A stretch of DNA of 42,500 nucleotides, taken from NCBI GenBank assembly GCA_905221605.1, contig CAJNDS010000980.1, forward strand, positions 1-42,500, given 5' to 3'. Both the position numbers and the translations under genes were made by a program. Below the pieces are notes generated by a model, which did no database searches, was not told the DNA's origin, and worked only from the letters and a program-made list of their open reading frames with translations. This stretch comes from Symbiodinium natans. Its lineage: Eukaryota > Sar > Dinophyceae > Suessiales > Symbiodiniaceae. Positions 23,801-31,371 of the stretch are shown here, piece after piece (position 1 is the first letter of the stretch; each line of letters starts with the position of its first letter).

Positions 23801-26626
23801 CCTGAGCTGATGGAGGATAGCGTGGAACCCGATGCTAGGAGAAGATTGAGAATGGCAGCCGCGAGTTTGAGGGAGTCACCAAATTGGCGTGAGGAGATTC
23901 AAGCGATTGCCAGAGATTACAGGGTTGAGGGAATGGGTTTCTGGAGAGCGAACCCTGACGTGAGGAGGGAACAGTGGAGGAGGGCTACGGAAATAGCGAT
24001 AGAACGCAGAGCGAGCAATCTGGGGCCGATGGAACTGGATAGAGAACTTCGAGCACAAAGGGTAAGGGAGGTTACGCAGCGCCTGGGCCCTGAGGTGAGC
24101 GACCGGCTGTTGATAAGGGGAGTGAATTTCTCCATTTTCAACTTGGAGGACTTGATGTACAAGGTGCTGAAGGATGTTACGATAGAAGACCTGATGGCAG
24201 GTTTGAACAGCGCCGGAGCTGGGACGGTAGCGGCAGAGATCAAGAAAAGGATAGAACAGCACCAAGGAAGGCGGCCGGAATTCGCGAACATCATGAATAT
24301 GAAGCTGGGGGAGGTGGTCCGGAAACAGTATCAAGAACAGCTTGAGTTGAAATACCGGCCGGAGGACATCCAGAGGTGGAAACCGGATAGGAGGAGAGAA
24401 GAAATCAAGAAGCTTCCGCTTTGGGCACGATGTACCATGCAAAGGATCCTCCTAGGAGGGATCAGGGACAAGGGCGCGAACCCGTCAAGGATAGAACGGC
24501 GACTGTACGCATATCTACAGCTGATAGATTTCACCCTTGCCGAAGAATGTAACGAGCCGGAGGACGAAGAGGCAGGGGGTGTAAAGAAGAGGGGCAGAAA
24601 CTGGCAGGAGGTGATCAAGCCGGAGGAGATGAAGGAGAAAATCATGATTCCTCATTACAAGATGAACTATCGGATAGCCAGGCGTAGATCAACATGGGAG
24701 GCTGTAGTCGAGGCGGCCGAGGCGGGACAGAGTTGGATGATACACTCGGCGGATGGAGCTGTGATTAGAAACACATCATGGGTGACGTGGACGCGGGACG
24801 AAGGTGAAGGAATAGGCGCGACCGTGTTTAACCCCATTGATTATCTCACACAGACCAAGAAGGCGGCCATCAGGGCTATGGTAGAAAGGGACATGGCTGA
24901 GGGAGATTACCATCCGAACCTGTATACTGAGGAGGCGGCACGAGGGAGAACGCAGTACTTTCCAGCCCACGAGCTCGTGAACGCACTCATGGTGGATTCG
25001 CTGAGAGTGACACTTACGGATAGAGCGTCGAAGTTGTGTGCGTCGGCGATATTCAAGAACTGGGTGCCACAGTTCGAACGGAGGGATAGGTTGATGGCTG
25101 AGCTGCACGCAGTGCAGGTACTGTTGGACGGAGTTGTGCGTAGTGCCAATCAGATGCCCATGGTCCACCCACATATGATGTACGGATTAGCAACGCTAAC
25201 GAAGTTGAGGGATTTCTATGCGGCCATGAGAGAGGCGGCGGAATTCTACGGACTTGGCTCGCGACCTCTGGGGACGATAGTTGCTGATGCATCAATGAAG
25301 GAGCCGATGCACCCTCTGGAAAGGCCAGAAATGATGGCGACGAATGTCAGGGATGTAATGAGGTCGATGGCGTCTGCTCTGATCCTCACAGAGATGCCCG
25401 AAACGTGGGAGGGACTGACACTGGCGGAATATAGAGATAGACAAGAGAGGGCGGCTGTGGAGATGGATGAACAGGATAGACGAATGGGATGGGATAGAAT
25501 GCGAGAAAGAGCGATGACGGGGCATGAGAGGAAGTACAACACCGCCGTCATACGACAGGATCCAGACGACTCCAAGGCCGTGATGCTGAACATGTCATTG
25601 GTGGCGGCGAACCCGATAACTGCTCATCGTGCTCCGACCGCAAACATCAGATCCGATAGAGTGGAACATGGCAGAGACGTGCCAGGCGAGTTGAGGGCCG
25701 ATAGGTTTCTGACCGGCGACATTGAGGCGGAGCCCACCCACAGGCCTTTCATGATACAGGCCGATAGAATGAGAGCATCGATGGAGAGTGTGGTGACGAA
25801 AATCATAGACGGAACGCTGATCAGCACACAAAAGGGAAAGGAGAACATGACCGACAGAGAGAGGCTCCAGGAAGCGGAGGACAGGATCAAACAACTGAAG
25901 TTTAGACTGACGAACGTTGCGGTAAGACTGGTCATGGTGGGATTGATAGACGAGGACGAGGATGACCCGCTGTGCGAGGAGTTTGACGAAGACTACGAGC
26001 GGAGGAAATACTACTCAGATGAAGAGTGGAAGAATATCAAGGAGGCAGAAGTACAGCTGGGCGAAAGGGATATCCTAGTAATGAGGAGGGGAGATCTGCG
26101 AGGTATGCCGAGGGAGGAGGTGGTCGCCAGGATGATAGCAAAACTGGCCGACAAGGTGTCTGAGGTTGAGAAGTGCAAATGGGTGATAGGCCGAATGGCA
26201 GAGGAGAGAATGGACAAAGCAGGGATAGCGGCAGAGGTGCGGGCGCGGGCGATAGAAGACAAAACAAAGATAGAGGACCTCAGCAGGCAGCTCGAAGATA
26301 TGAAGGTTGAGCCCCGAGGGGGTGGACGGACCAATGTTGGATACAAGGGAATAGAAAGTATGCACGCTGAGAATGAAAACCACAAGCTGAAGGAGGAGCT
26401 CGCTGTAGCCGTTCATGAACGTGATCGACTAGCGCGAAGGGTCGGAGAGCTCGAGAGGGCGGCGGAGAACAACGCGAAGCTAGTCGCAGAAGGCGAGGTA
26501 CTTTTGAGGGAAAGGAGAGAGGAGCTGATGAGAATCGGAGCCATCAACGAGATGAGAGACGAATTCAGGGCGCTCCGGGATAGAATGGAGAAGACAGCGG
26601 TGTACAACACGCAGCCGGACGGCTAG
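17852..26626 (+). CDS. ORF4, 2,924-aa protein of unknown function with ART-like domain
   Basis: Start at the first ATG. The frame is open from 17738, in the -1 frame relative to ORF3. About 270-408 resembles an ADP-ribosyltransferase fold: WIFHGTSLEALWSMIASGGI (H283), then GCWFGRS and SYSTW (Y333), but no certain catalytic Glu. About 710-870 alternates strands and helices (VVVLAPAG, NVLWVGPGN), perhaps Rossmann- or SGNH-like. About 1066-1190 is a charged acidic then Lys/Arg/Glu-rich linker. A zinc site lies at C1837, C1840, C1864, C1867. The following ~800 residues are helical. About 2667-2920 is coiled coil. The last eight residues are encoded in the 3' LTR. Codon use and the ATAG signature match ORFs 1-3, so it belongs to the element. 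Its role is unknown; structural, envelope-like or host-interaction functions are guesses. Confidence 0.8.
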   Translation: MDVPGCAMPTAGTGGDVDTPWAPKFIGATDETEKSFQKGRSYERMIAGVAPIAISVGGVYDVTNGNKDPFRASWGGISRKNLDWAEIHMDDTEKSPFDDAIKGMMTWLAVRPLKYAIPPSQVAERIAVSHKSSEEKLKIWTEAQPKIKVIGMADEIMGAYESQYLKRGRDVMEEFRRSEGGEKGYGVMANAANGQMKEYLDTLSWQIGGPTSVLHLLHWSLAEEVITFPEVQADGGIKDVKEHFTDSRCMWVPTKAEYAGAEKLNQEMSVGNEEFNVPGWIFHGTSLEALWSMIASGGIDRSHPLVTWTTGAPSVNDSAGCWFGRSICGTVSYSTWHSLGNGWIVRVLAGFRRIGKNVKMDVGTRRSSVPDGQIRMDVDRVEIDGVLFCFMRATKIIGHALTCRPKHPGLGANSHLMSEMSALMEKHPQGVERLYWRYHLEKRAIIGPARGPLPERPVDWKMEHEFLHREGDENVTKVVEQPTGSRSGLIELMRGWIAELPSGGGVSGPDRDKDYYPVDSEWANVIRLLEYMGIEAPMATGHDSAVVKMPWRSFVGPAIYRRCVESSGIEEKVMENANKATHHMGKVLEMADVGSIVLGIEKAPRKYGWNRPEDVDQSWAFEAQAWAAIIGIGMGGVGGRLMEPALSSELESAVETYEWMFDIATAFHERKAAELVTWWAEGMKPPLQLRCSADQKTYVHIIIPEGIEGVSNKKNPASPGEVREWIAMLLKAHGDYGKAAESMSFITHKLTGTQEMTYQGAYKKVQEVCKECVSKGMGGNQVTNIVVVLAPAGMAAGNARRAIDEVRRFEATDDDTKTKVARETRETIRKANANVLWVGPGNFEENGFPTNYRVREEAKELIRAGEAMDKLMKKSGIITLPWNVMRTAFPRIGVDAGKLYISAGRTFGFWAQILFISMFGMMWPTPRDMELYDRETSAIREVISEEGRDSIGEVGVWLRRWIEVAKADRSLKTKVIVPETKITGATESLRTSDRQGVYTEMAARIDESVWKTMCGKSEAHCVSVGDRGSWHRMKVIIYTAAGFHMKDPEYQALRAMAAIGQLKAMADDAEMMEDDAESDGEEDDAMGEDRPENQSAREGDASITEECKEGSDEGFAAVRSRSEQKKAKKENREAKKRKELLESAQELANQRQEKQASDEKRKSAGEKAGDGRDGGALRGTAGIGDQGDRPPAPPVPTRGDTKGAVMQAPRWKGGAGTGSNIKTLSDLKSEQEYSDRETQQETRSGDSGEGPMVIGSGGTVGVVADGTELDRVECVGTGESGGILRLRMEEEGSPVIEAPWSRNTRAGQVLGEGHLIEMQHWIRCYGAPPMAWTTIVVQVIRRMIRATCPREVTDEITPKEVYDIVKAGIYDSQVLSGTRPGAEPSYSGIALGTLMRSRILNVESNVGGMRKWVEQFYRVWMGMNGILGTVPELRADGGRLGRPGHKPTSISPPPSEPRVKPTSNDADEIEVEMRWIIYNVMIEPETLSLGYEELEMLWETKLFEVVQRAGEHLIDRVMTRIEASTGGYPDSMDVADMVEEVTKQGFGSETGGTTPLNKIEFSNYVVRIWLAKFVRTMILEDMKFPREWANTMAWWIAQNMMLVKPETDIVEMIGNDSTLFEEIISSMRRIESMGQGYPADYYRWIEEIKEDALKEALKGRRSATGIRPEPLDSVAEAEEHGVNAREAKDATMQIDAGGEMNKPESPEMDSKMEGVEAHEAMEPDSENERGQGFSELFGHGVDTIADREEDSHVARQNPEIYRRVVEDVWNQKHNFPFPWLDEARAERDELVKKMTDAVHERVTRENPVEESNTRGSGIHSFSEPVEWLRRICWGYHCHACFAWWLGYTGVDSNGEAFPCEGAVCPVCEKELGQVGKYSTLVKGRPPSVVLAAIVQNSYLPEYDPRRIVARLTERLAAEGMPWEEIDLFEPHELMVAAGIVVVDKPEAKLDFMDVIMTLGKIATDESGVLPEWNLDRCLERPQAPELMEDSVEPDARRRLRMAAASLRESPNWREEIQAIARDYRVEGMGFWRANPDVRREQWRRATEIAIERRASNLGPMELDRELRAQRVREVTQRLGPEVSDRLLIRGVNFSIFNLEDLMYKVLKDVTIEDLMAGLNSAGAGTVAAEIKKRIEQHQGRRPEFANIMNMKLGEVVRKQYQEQLELKYRPEDIQRWKPDRRREEIKKLPLWARCTMQRILLGGIRDKGANPSRIERRLYAYLQLIDFTLAEECNEPEDEEAGGVKKRGRNWQEVIKPEEMKEKIMIPHYKMNYRIARRRSTWEAVVEAAEAGQSWMIHSADGAVIRNTSWVTWTRDEGEGIGATVFNPIDYLTQTKKAAIRAMVERDMAEGDYHPNLYTEEAARGRTQYFPAHELVNALMVDSLRVTLTDRASKLCASAIFKNWVPQFERRDRLMAELHAVQVLLDGVVRSANQMPMVHPHMMYGLATLTKLRDFYAAMREAAEFYGLGSRPLGTIVADASMKEPMHPLERPEMMATNVRDVMRSMASALILTEMPETWEGLTLAEYRDRQERAAVEMDEQDRRMGWDRMRERAMTGHERKYNTAVIRQDPDDSKAVMLNMSLVAANPITAHRAPTANIRSDRVEHGRDVPGELRADRFLTGDIEAEPTHRPFMIQADRMRASMESVVTKIIDGTLISTQKGKENMTDRERLQEAEDRIKQLKFRLTNVAVRLVMVGLIDEDEDDPLCEEFDEDYERRKYYSDEEWKNIKEAEVQLGERDILVMRRGDLRGMPREEVVARMIAKLADKVSEVEKCKWVIGRMAEERMDKAGIAAEVRARAIEDKTKIEDLSRQLEDMKVEPRGGGRTNVGYKGIESMHAENENHKLKEELAVAVHERDRLARRVGELERAAENNAKLVAEGEVLLRERREELMRIGAINEMRDEFRALRDRMEKTAVYNTQPDG
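18650..19075 (+). other. ADP-ribosyltransferase-like domain in ORF4
   Basis: FHGTS followed by LxxMIxxGGI is the HGT...I...G pattern seen in PARP/ART and Tpt1-type folds. GCWFGRSICGTVSYSTWHS follows at the expected distance and supplies the Tyr/Ser strand. GWIVRVLAGF and VDGVLFCF-like strands follow (here IDGVLFCFMRA). The third catalytic residue is not clear. If real, it could bind NAD+ or be a degenerate binding module. Confidence 0.4.
26577..26600 (+). promoter_or_regulatory. Candidate polypurine tract
   Basis: A mostly purine run (AATGGAGAAGACAGCGG) directly abuts the 3' LTR and lies within the last codons of ORF4. Position is the main argument, since plus-strand priming requires such a tract here. 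It contains two C and one T, so it is imperfect. Confidence 0.3.
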
Positions 26627-26894
26627 TGGATACATCTAGAGCGATAGGTTACCACCCCCTGGAGATAGCAACTCTGGGGATCCTTCCGATAGTTAACGTC
26701 GGGAGTGGCTCGGAACGATTGGCTAGCTACCTTGAGTTCCCCGTTGACAGGGATACTGTTACTTCTGGTGCAACATTACAACCTACAACTGTAAATATAC
26801 AACTTCTTTCTCCTCGTGTGGCCTGAGCTAGTTACTGGAACGGGTTGCGCAAGTTTTCATTGGTTTGGACACTTCGCACAGGTTAAGAGCCTTG
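26599..26894 (+). repeat. 3' LTR (296 bp)
   Basis: Identical as read to 2620-2915. The ORF4 stop codon (TAG, 26624-26626) lies 26 nt inside, so the LTR start is also coding. Sequence after 26894 differs completely from that after 2915. A short frame inside the LTR (26626-26826) is also present in the 5' copy and is not called as a gene. Confidence 0.9.
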
Positions 26895-26932
26895 AGATTC
26901 CACCGATTGAGTTTGCGCGGGCAAGTGGTTTT

Positions 26933-27751
26933 ATGGGTGGTGCCAGTGGTGCGGTTGAAGGTTCTATTCACGGCGGCGGGCAGAGTCATCTTGCAGCTGA
27001 GCAACATGAGTGTAATTGGGAGGAGTATTTCGACACACTGCATGTGGACCGAGCAACTCAAACTACGCCGAGGCCGGCAGCTACCACTACATCCACGCAG
27101 GTTCAGATTGATGATGCCCTACACCTAGGCGGCCCTTCAACAGTCCTTGGTGGGGCATGCTGGTCCGGCAGCTGGGAACCTCTGACGCAGCAGGTGCGCC
27201 CGATAGGGCGTTGTGTCCGGGTGAGCTGTGGCGTGGACAAGGCTGGTTGGCCCACTTTAGGCGAACCTGGTGTTGTCATAGGTGCCAGAGGGGCGGCTTG
27301 CAGAGTGATGCTGGACAGATGCGCTCCCGAATCAGCTGTTTGGCCAAAGAGTATATTCCAGGCATGGATCCCGAAGCCAGACATTTTTTGGGGCCCCTTG
27401 GTTACTCGAATGCTGTTTTCTGCTGAAACCGTTTCCACTGCTACACAGTCTGAGCCAGCGTATGAACACCATGGAAACGCGATGGTTCAGACACCAACAG
27501 GCTGGGAGCAGGGGGGCTGCGAGACTACTTCAACACATCGTGTGACCAGGGAGGATGAGATCATTAACCAGTACCACTGTGGTGCACTCTACACCGAGCG
27601 CTGGATAACGGCGCTCGAACGCAGGCTCGATGGCGACGTACCAGAAGTCAAAGGCATCAGAGAAGAATTCGAGGAATGGGATGCCCGGATGTGTATATTC
27701 AGGCCCGTGGACCAACGTGACGTCAGCATACAGGCTACAAGCAGGTTGTGA
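26933..27751 (+). CDS. Hypothetical ORF downstream of 3' LTR
   Basis: 272 codons from the first ATG. The frame is open back into the LTR from 26816. The protein has no domain I recognise. It has a Thr-rich stretch, scattered Cys and Trp, and an acidic C-terminal helix region (PEVKGIREEFEEWDAR). It lacks the ATAG signature, so it is not part of the element. It may be an exon of a host gene or part of another mobile element that was interrupted by the insertion. Length alone is the main support. Confidence 0.3.
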   Translation: MGGASGAVEGSIHGGGQSHLAAEQHECNWEEYFDTLHVDRATQTTPRPAATTTSTQVQIDDALHLGGPSTVLGGACWSGSWEPLTQQVRPIGRCVRVSCGVDKAGWPTLGEPGVVIGARGAACRVMLDRCAPESAVWPKSIFQAWIPKPDIFWGPLVTRMLFSAETVSTATQSEPAYEHHGNAMVQTPTGWEQGGCETTSTHRVTREDEIINQYHCGALYTERWITALERRLDGDVPEVKGIREEFEEWDARMCIFRPVDQRDVSIQATSRL

Positions 27752-27950
27752 TGGAGATCCGAAATCGTTGCTCACATCCCCATGCTCGCAAAGCGGGGGG
27801 TGTGGATCTCCACGTCTACGGCAAGAGGCAGTGGAGTATTGCGCGGTTGACCCTTCTTTCGGGTCGAATGATTCTGCTCTCTTGCTGGTGTGAGGGCTCA
27901 AGGCCACAGATGTGGCAATAGAGCCGCAGAGCCCTAGGCACCCGAAGCCA

Positions 27951-28358
27951 ATGAAGCGCACCTGGAGACAAAAGATGGCTTCTGACATGAGTCGCTGGCA
28001 ATTCCGAAAGCTCATACGATACCAGCGTCAGCAGTTGCATCGGTCTCAGTGTTATGAGGCAAAGGTCGGTTTGCATGACCAACTTCAAGTTATACAATAT
28101 CTGCTGCCGCCATCTGCTTCCGCTCCAGGAGCCGTTGTACATCAAGGGTGGACAGGACGGATGTTTCCTGAGCTCACCGAGCCATTAACCTCAAACCGGT
28201 ATTCCGCCGGTTCGGGAAGCATTCCAAGAGGGTTCAGCTTTCAAGGGATTCTCCGGGGCGAGCAAAGTGAAGCATTCTGGTCAGAAGTTGGCAGCAGACT
28301 TGGATTTCGCAGTCTTTGTGCGGAGAAGGCAAAGTTCAACACGGCCGCATTTCTGTGA
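27951..28358 (+). CDS. Hypothetical ORF, weak
   Basis: 135 codons from ATG 27951, with a basic N-terminus (KRTWRQK, RKLIRYQRQQ) and no recognised domain. It lies 200 nt after the previous frame, in a different phase. It could be a second exon of the same disrupted gene, or chance. Short inverted words (GGAGATCC near 27754 and GGATCTCC near 27803) sit between the two frames. Confidence 0.15.
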   Translation: MKRTWRQKMASDMSRWQFRKLIRYQRQQLHRSQCYEAKVGLHDQLQVIQYLLPPSASAPGAVVHQGWTGRMFPELTEPLTSNRYSAGSGSIPRGFSFQGILRGEQSEAFWSEVGSRLGFRSLCAEKAKFNTAAFL

Positions 28359-28359
28359 G

Positions 28360-31280
28360 ACCCAGTACTTTTTTCAGTTCGACTTTGCGAGGCAGAAGAC
28401 TTCCAGAGGAAGTTTGATTGTGCGTTGAGTTGCGGGGCTTTGAAGGCAGAGATGGGAAACCTCGACCTTCGAATCTGCTTCGAATCCCCATGTCAAAAGT
28501 CCCATCGCCTTGCGCTGTTGGGGAGAGAGAGTTTCTCCATGCCTCCCCCCAAACATGACCGACTCATTGCCCGCGACTTCACGGGCAAGCGAAGATGTTG
28601 TACCCAATATGCAAAGTACTCTGCTCTGCCAATGTATACCGCTGCTCACGTTGAAAGTGTATCATGGCCACAGTAGATCCAGCGGGTTTTTGAAGGAGTT
28701 CCAGCACGACTCCGGCGCTTCTATGTCAATCCCGCAAGAGCTCACGTCGCCACCTCACTACACTGGCAGTTGAGCTGTTGTAACGGGCTCATTCTGAAGC
28801 ACACCGGCCATGGCTTGGGGTTCGTTCATCTCGGGCTCAGGGTGTATTTGGTGTGTGTGTGTGGGCCTTTGATCTCGAAAGACTCGAGGCCTCCTTGGCC
28901 CCGGCGCTTGAGCCCCTCAAGTTCCACGACCATGACGCCGCAGGCCAACGGAGATGAGGGACACATAGAGTAGGCCGCTTTAACCGCCAAGGGAGTGTTG
29001 CCTTAAGGGGAAGTATGGGGCATCAGATGGTGCAGGGCAAAGGGGTCTTCAAGTTTGAGAAAGTTTTGTGGGTCCTGAATCCCTGAAGGTGCCATGGGAG
29101 AGGAGGGTGGCCACAGCCCCTGAACCCAAATTCCGGCAACCCAACCCCGAGCCATGCAGCCGAACGCAGGAATCCTACGGCTCGTTGTTGGATTTGCTTG
29201 AGCCCTTCGGTGAAAGCGATCTTCGGGGCAATTCGGGTTTTGGTGTGCCTCCTGTCCCTCACAGGCCTGGCCCCATTTACTTTACCAACACAATCCCTGT
29301 GATGTTTTGTCCAATTTTTGTTTGATTGTTTGCTCACCTTCTTCCCGCTCATCAGGACTTGGGCTTGGGTTCAGGGTTTCGGCCTGCGCAGCTGTGGGAT
29401 CGTCCCCACCCCTCCTAAAAGTGGGGGGTGAGCAAGCCAGGGCAACCTTACCGAGGGAACATGGACATAAATCACGTGCGCAGCTTTGTAAGACTCCGTT
29501 CGATCCTGGGCATGGCCAGGGTCGGGGTTTGCAGACCGAAGCGACCGAAGCTTATGAATTCGGGAGAGCCCCCCACCCCGAAACCAGAGGGGGTAACTGT
29601 AACTGGGGTTATGTTTTCAGACCCCGAGTCCTCGGGGATGCCGTCGCCTAAGGCTTGCAGCTGAGAAGCCGCCAGTATGTGAGCCTGTGGCCCACAGTTT
29701 CTGGCTTTGAAGGGCCTGATTCAGTCTGAGCTTTAGAGGGTTCGAGGCTTAAGGGCCCATAAGAAGAATCTGGGCTAGGGCTTAGGTGGGAGTTTTCTTC
29801 TAGAGCTCACTGCATCACGACAACAGCCCACGGGAGGCTAGGCGGGTGTCGTGTCAATCTTGCCACACACACATGGTTGATTGACCGAACGCACACGCAG
29901 CGCCTTTCAGATCCGAAGGGGAGGACCTCTAGCACCAAGCACCGAGGACCAATGAAGGGCTGGTATGGCTTCGATGTATCCCGTTCTTTCAGAGATCGTG
30001 TTCCCCAAGGTGACAAATGGTGCCCTCAGGTGCCCTCACCCAGGTCACGCCCAGTGCTCTTGGGGGCTCTTTTTTGGGTTCGCTTCGTGCATCCATCTAA
30101 GGGAGCTAAGACACGTTGTGGTGTCGCGGTCGCTCTGGTCGTGTTTGCTCCTTGAATCGTGCTCCCGGCCATGTCCTATCGCTTTCGAGTGGTCTTGGAA
30201 TGCTCTTGGAGTGGTCTTTCGCCGGTTATCTTGGGGTCGGCTTCGAGTCCTCTTAGGTGCTCTTGAAGAGGTCGAACACTGTTTGGGGTCGACGCCGGCA
30301 CTCATACGCAGCCTATGCGGGCTCGCTTTGCTAGATTGGCTGATGCCGCAGAAGGGTGCTGCTCGGGGTTCTCCCCTAGGCGCTGTTGTCAGCGCTAGCT
30401 GGTGTTTTAAAATACCAGTACCAGCCACTTGGCTCAGTCGCTTGCGAAACAAATGTCACCCGACTGGGACGTCTATGTTTGGAAGCTGGCATCTGTGAAC
30501 AACAGCTTCATCTTTCGTCGCCTTGAAGGCTGACACCTTCCGGTGCATGTGGCCGGAAGACTGCGAAGGGCTGGACCTTTCGCAGCGTTGAATGTCCATG
30601 GCGAAGCGCATTCTTTCAGAGCAAGATCCTGACCTTAAACTATGCGGACTTTGTGCTGTCCCAATCGTTGTTTTTTCTCTGTCAGCTCCATCTGTTAGTT
30701 ACGTAGTTTCCAATCTCCAAACCCCAAACCCGATAGCTCTTGACCCGAGCTACCCTCAAACAATAAACCTCAACACCCTTCGATTCCGTAGAGTTCAAAA
30801 CCCTCGGACGACTAAATCCAGAGCTCTTGAAACCGCGCTGCGCAAAGCGGATCCGAGCCAACTAGGCTCGGTGCCCTGGGACTTGGAGACCGCCGACAGT
30901 GGGCGAAGATTAAGGTTTATAGGGAACATAGGGATTGAGGGGCTCAGGGTTCTTAGGGTTTAGGGTTTCTGAGCCTCAGGATGGAATGTTGATGTCTCGA
31001 AGTCCCAGATCTTTCATATCTCTTCCCGACACCTCTCTCTTCAGTGCTCCAGCCAAGGCTCTCCTGCCCTAGTTCGGTGTTTGCAGCGCATCCCCTCAGC
31101 GCCTAAAGCCCGTTGCCAAAACGCCCTTTTGGAGCCCTGAGAGACTGGGCCACTATCTGCACGCCAGATGGAGAGCAACAATGCTTGTTCAGCGACATTC
31201 CCAGTGCCAGTCAACTGGCTCTTAGAAGACCTTTTCCGGGACGACCAATGGCTTGAGCTAGGGTACTTGCCCCGCGGGGC
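28360..31280. other. Non-coding 3' flank
   Basis: No supported gene on either strand. The sequence is moderately GC-rich with frequent GGGTTTAGG/CCCTAAAC-like words, for example TTAGGGTTTAGGGTTT near 30952-30968. The open frames are short, overlap one another on both strands and have no family resemblance. Confidence 0.5.
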
Positions 31281-31334
31281 ATGCTCTCTCTCTCTTTCTC
31301 TCTGTTTCTCCCTCTCTCTCTCTCTCTGTCTCTG

Positions 31335-31366
<32 letters not shown>

Positions 31367-31371
31367 TTTTG
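31281..31371. repeat. (CT)n microsatellite
   Basis: About 90 nt of CT dinucleotides are interrupted by TTT, GTTT, CCC and GT. Frames across it encode Ser/Leu or Arg/Glu repeats and are artefacts. Confidence 0.92.

Larger units (their letters stand above)
2620..26894 (+). mobile_element. Giant Ty1/copia-type LTR retrotransposon, 24.3 kb
   Basis: Two 296-bp direct repeats enclose a single-strand-oriented set of very long frames. The domain order is gag, protease, integrase, reverse transcriptase, RNase H. Integrase before reverse transcriptase is the Ty1/copia order. Typical copia elements are about 5-9 kb, so this one is several times larger because of extra domains and a 2,924-codon ORF4. 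The LTRs show a constant offset of 23,979 nt and no mismatch on reading, which implies a recent insertion. No target-site duplication is visible at either possible pair of ends. No tRNA-like primer-binding site could be assigned just inside the 5' LTR. Confidence 0.9.
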
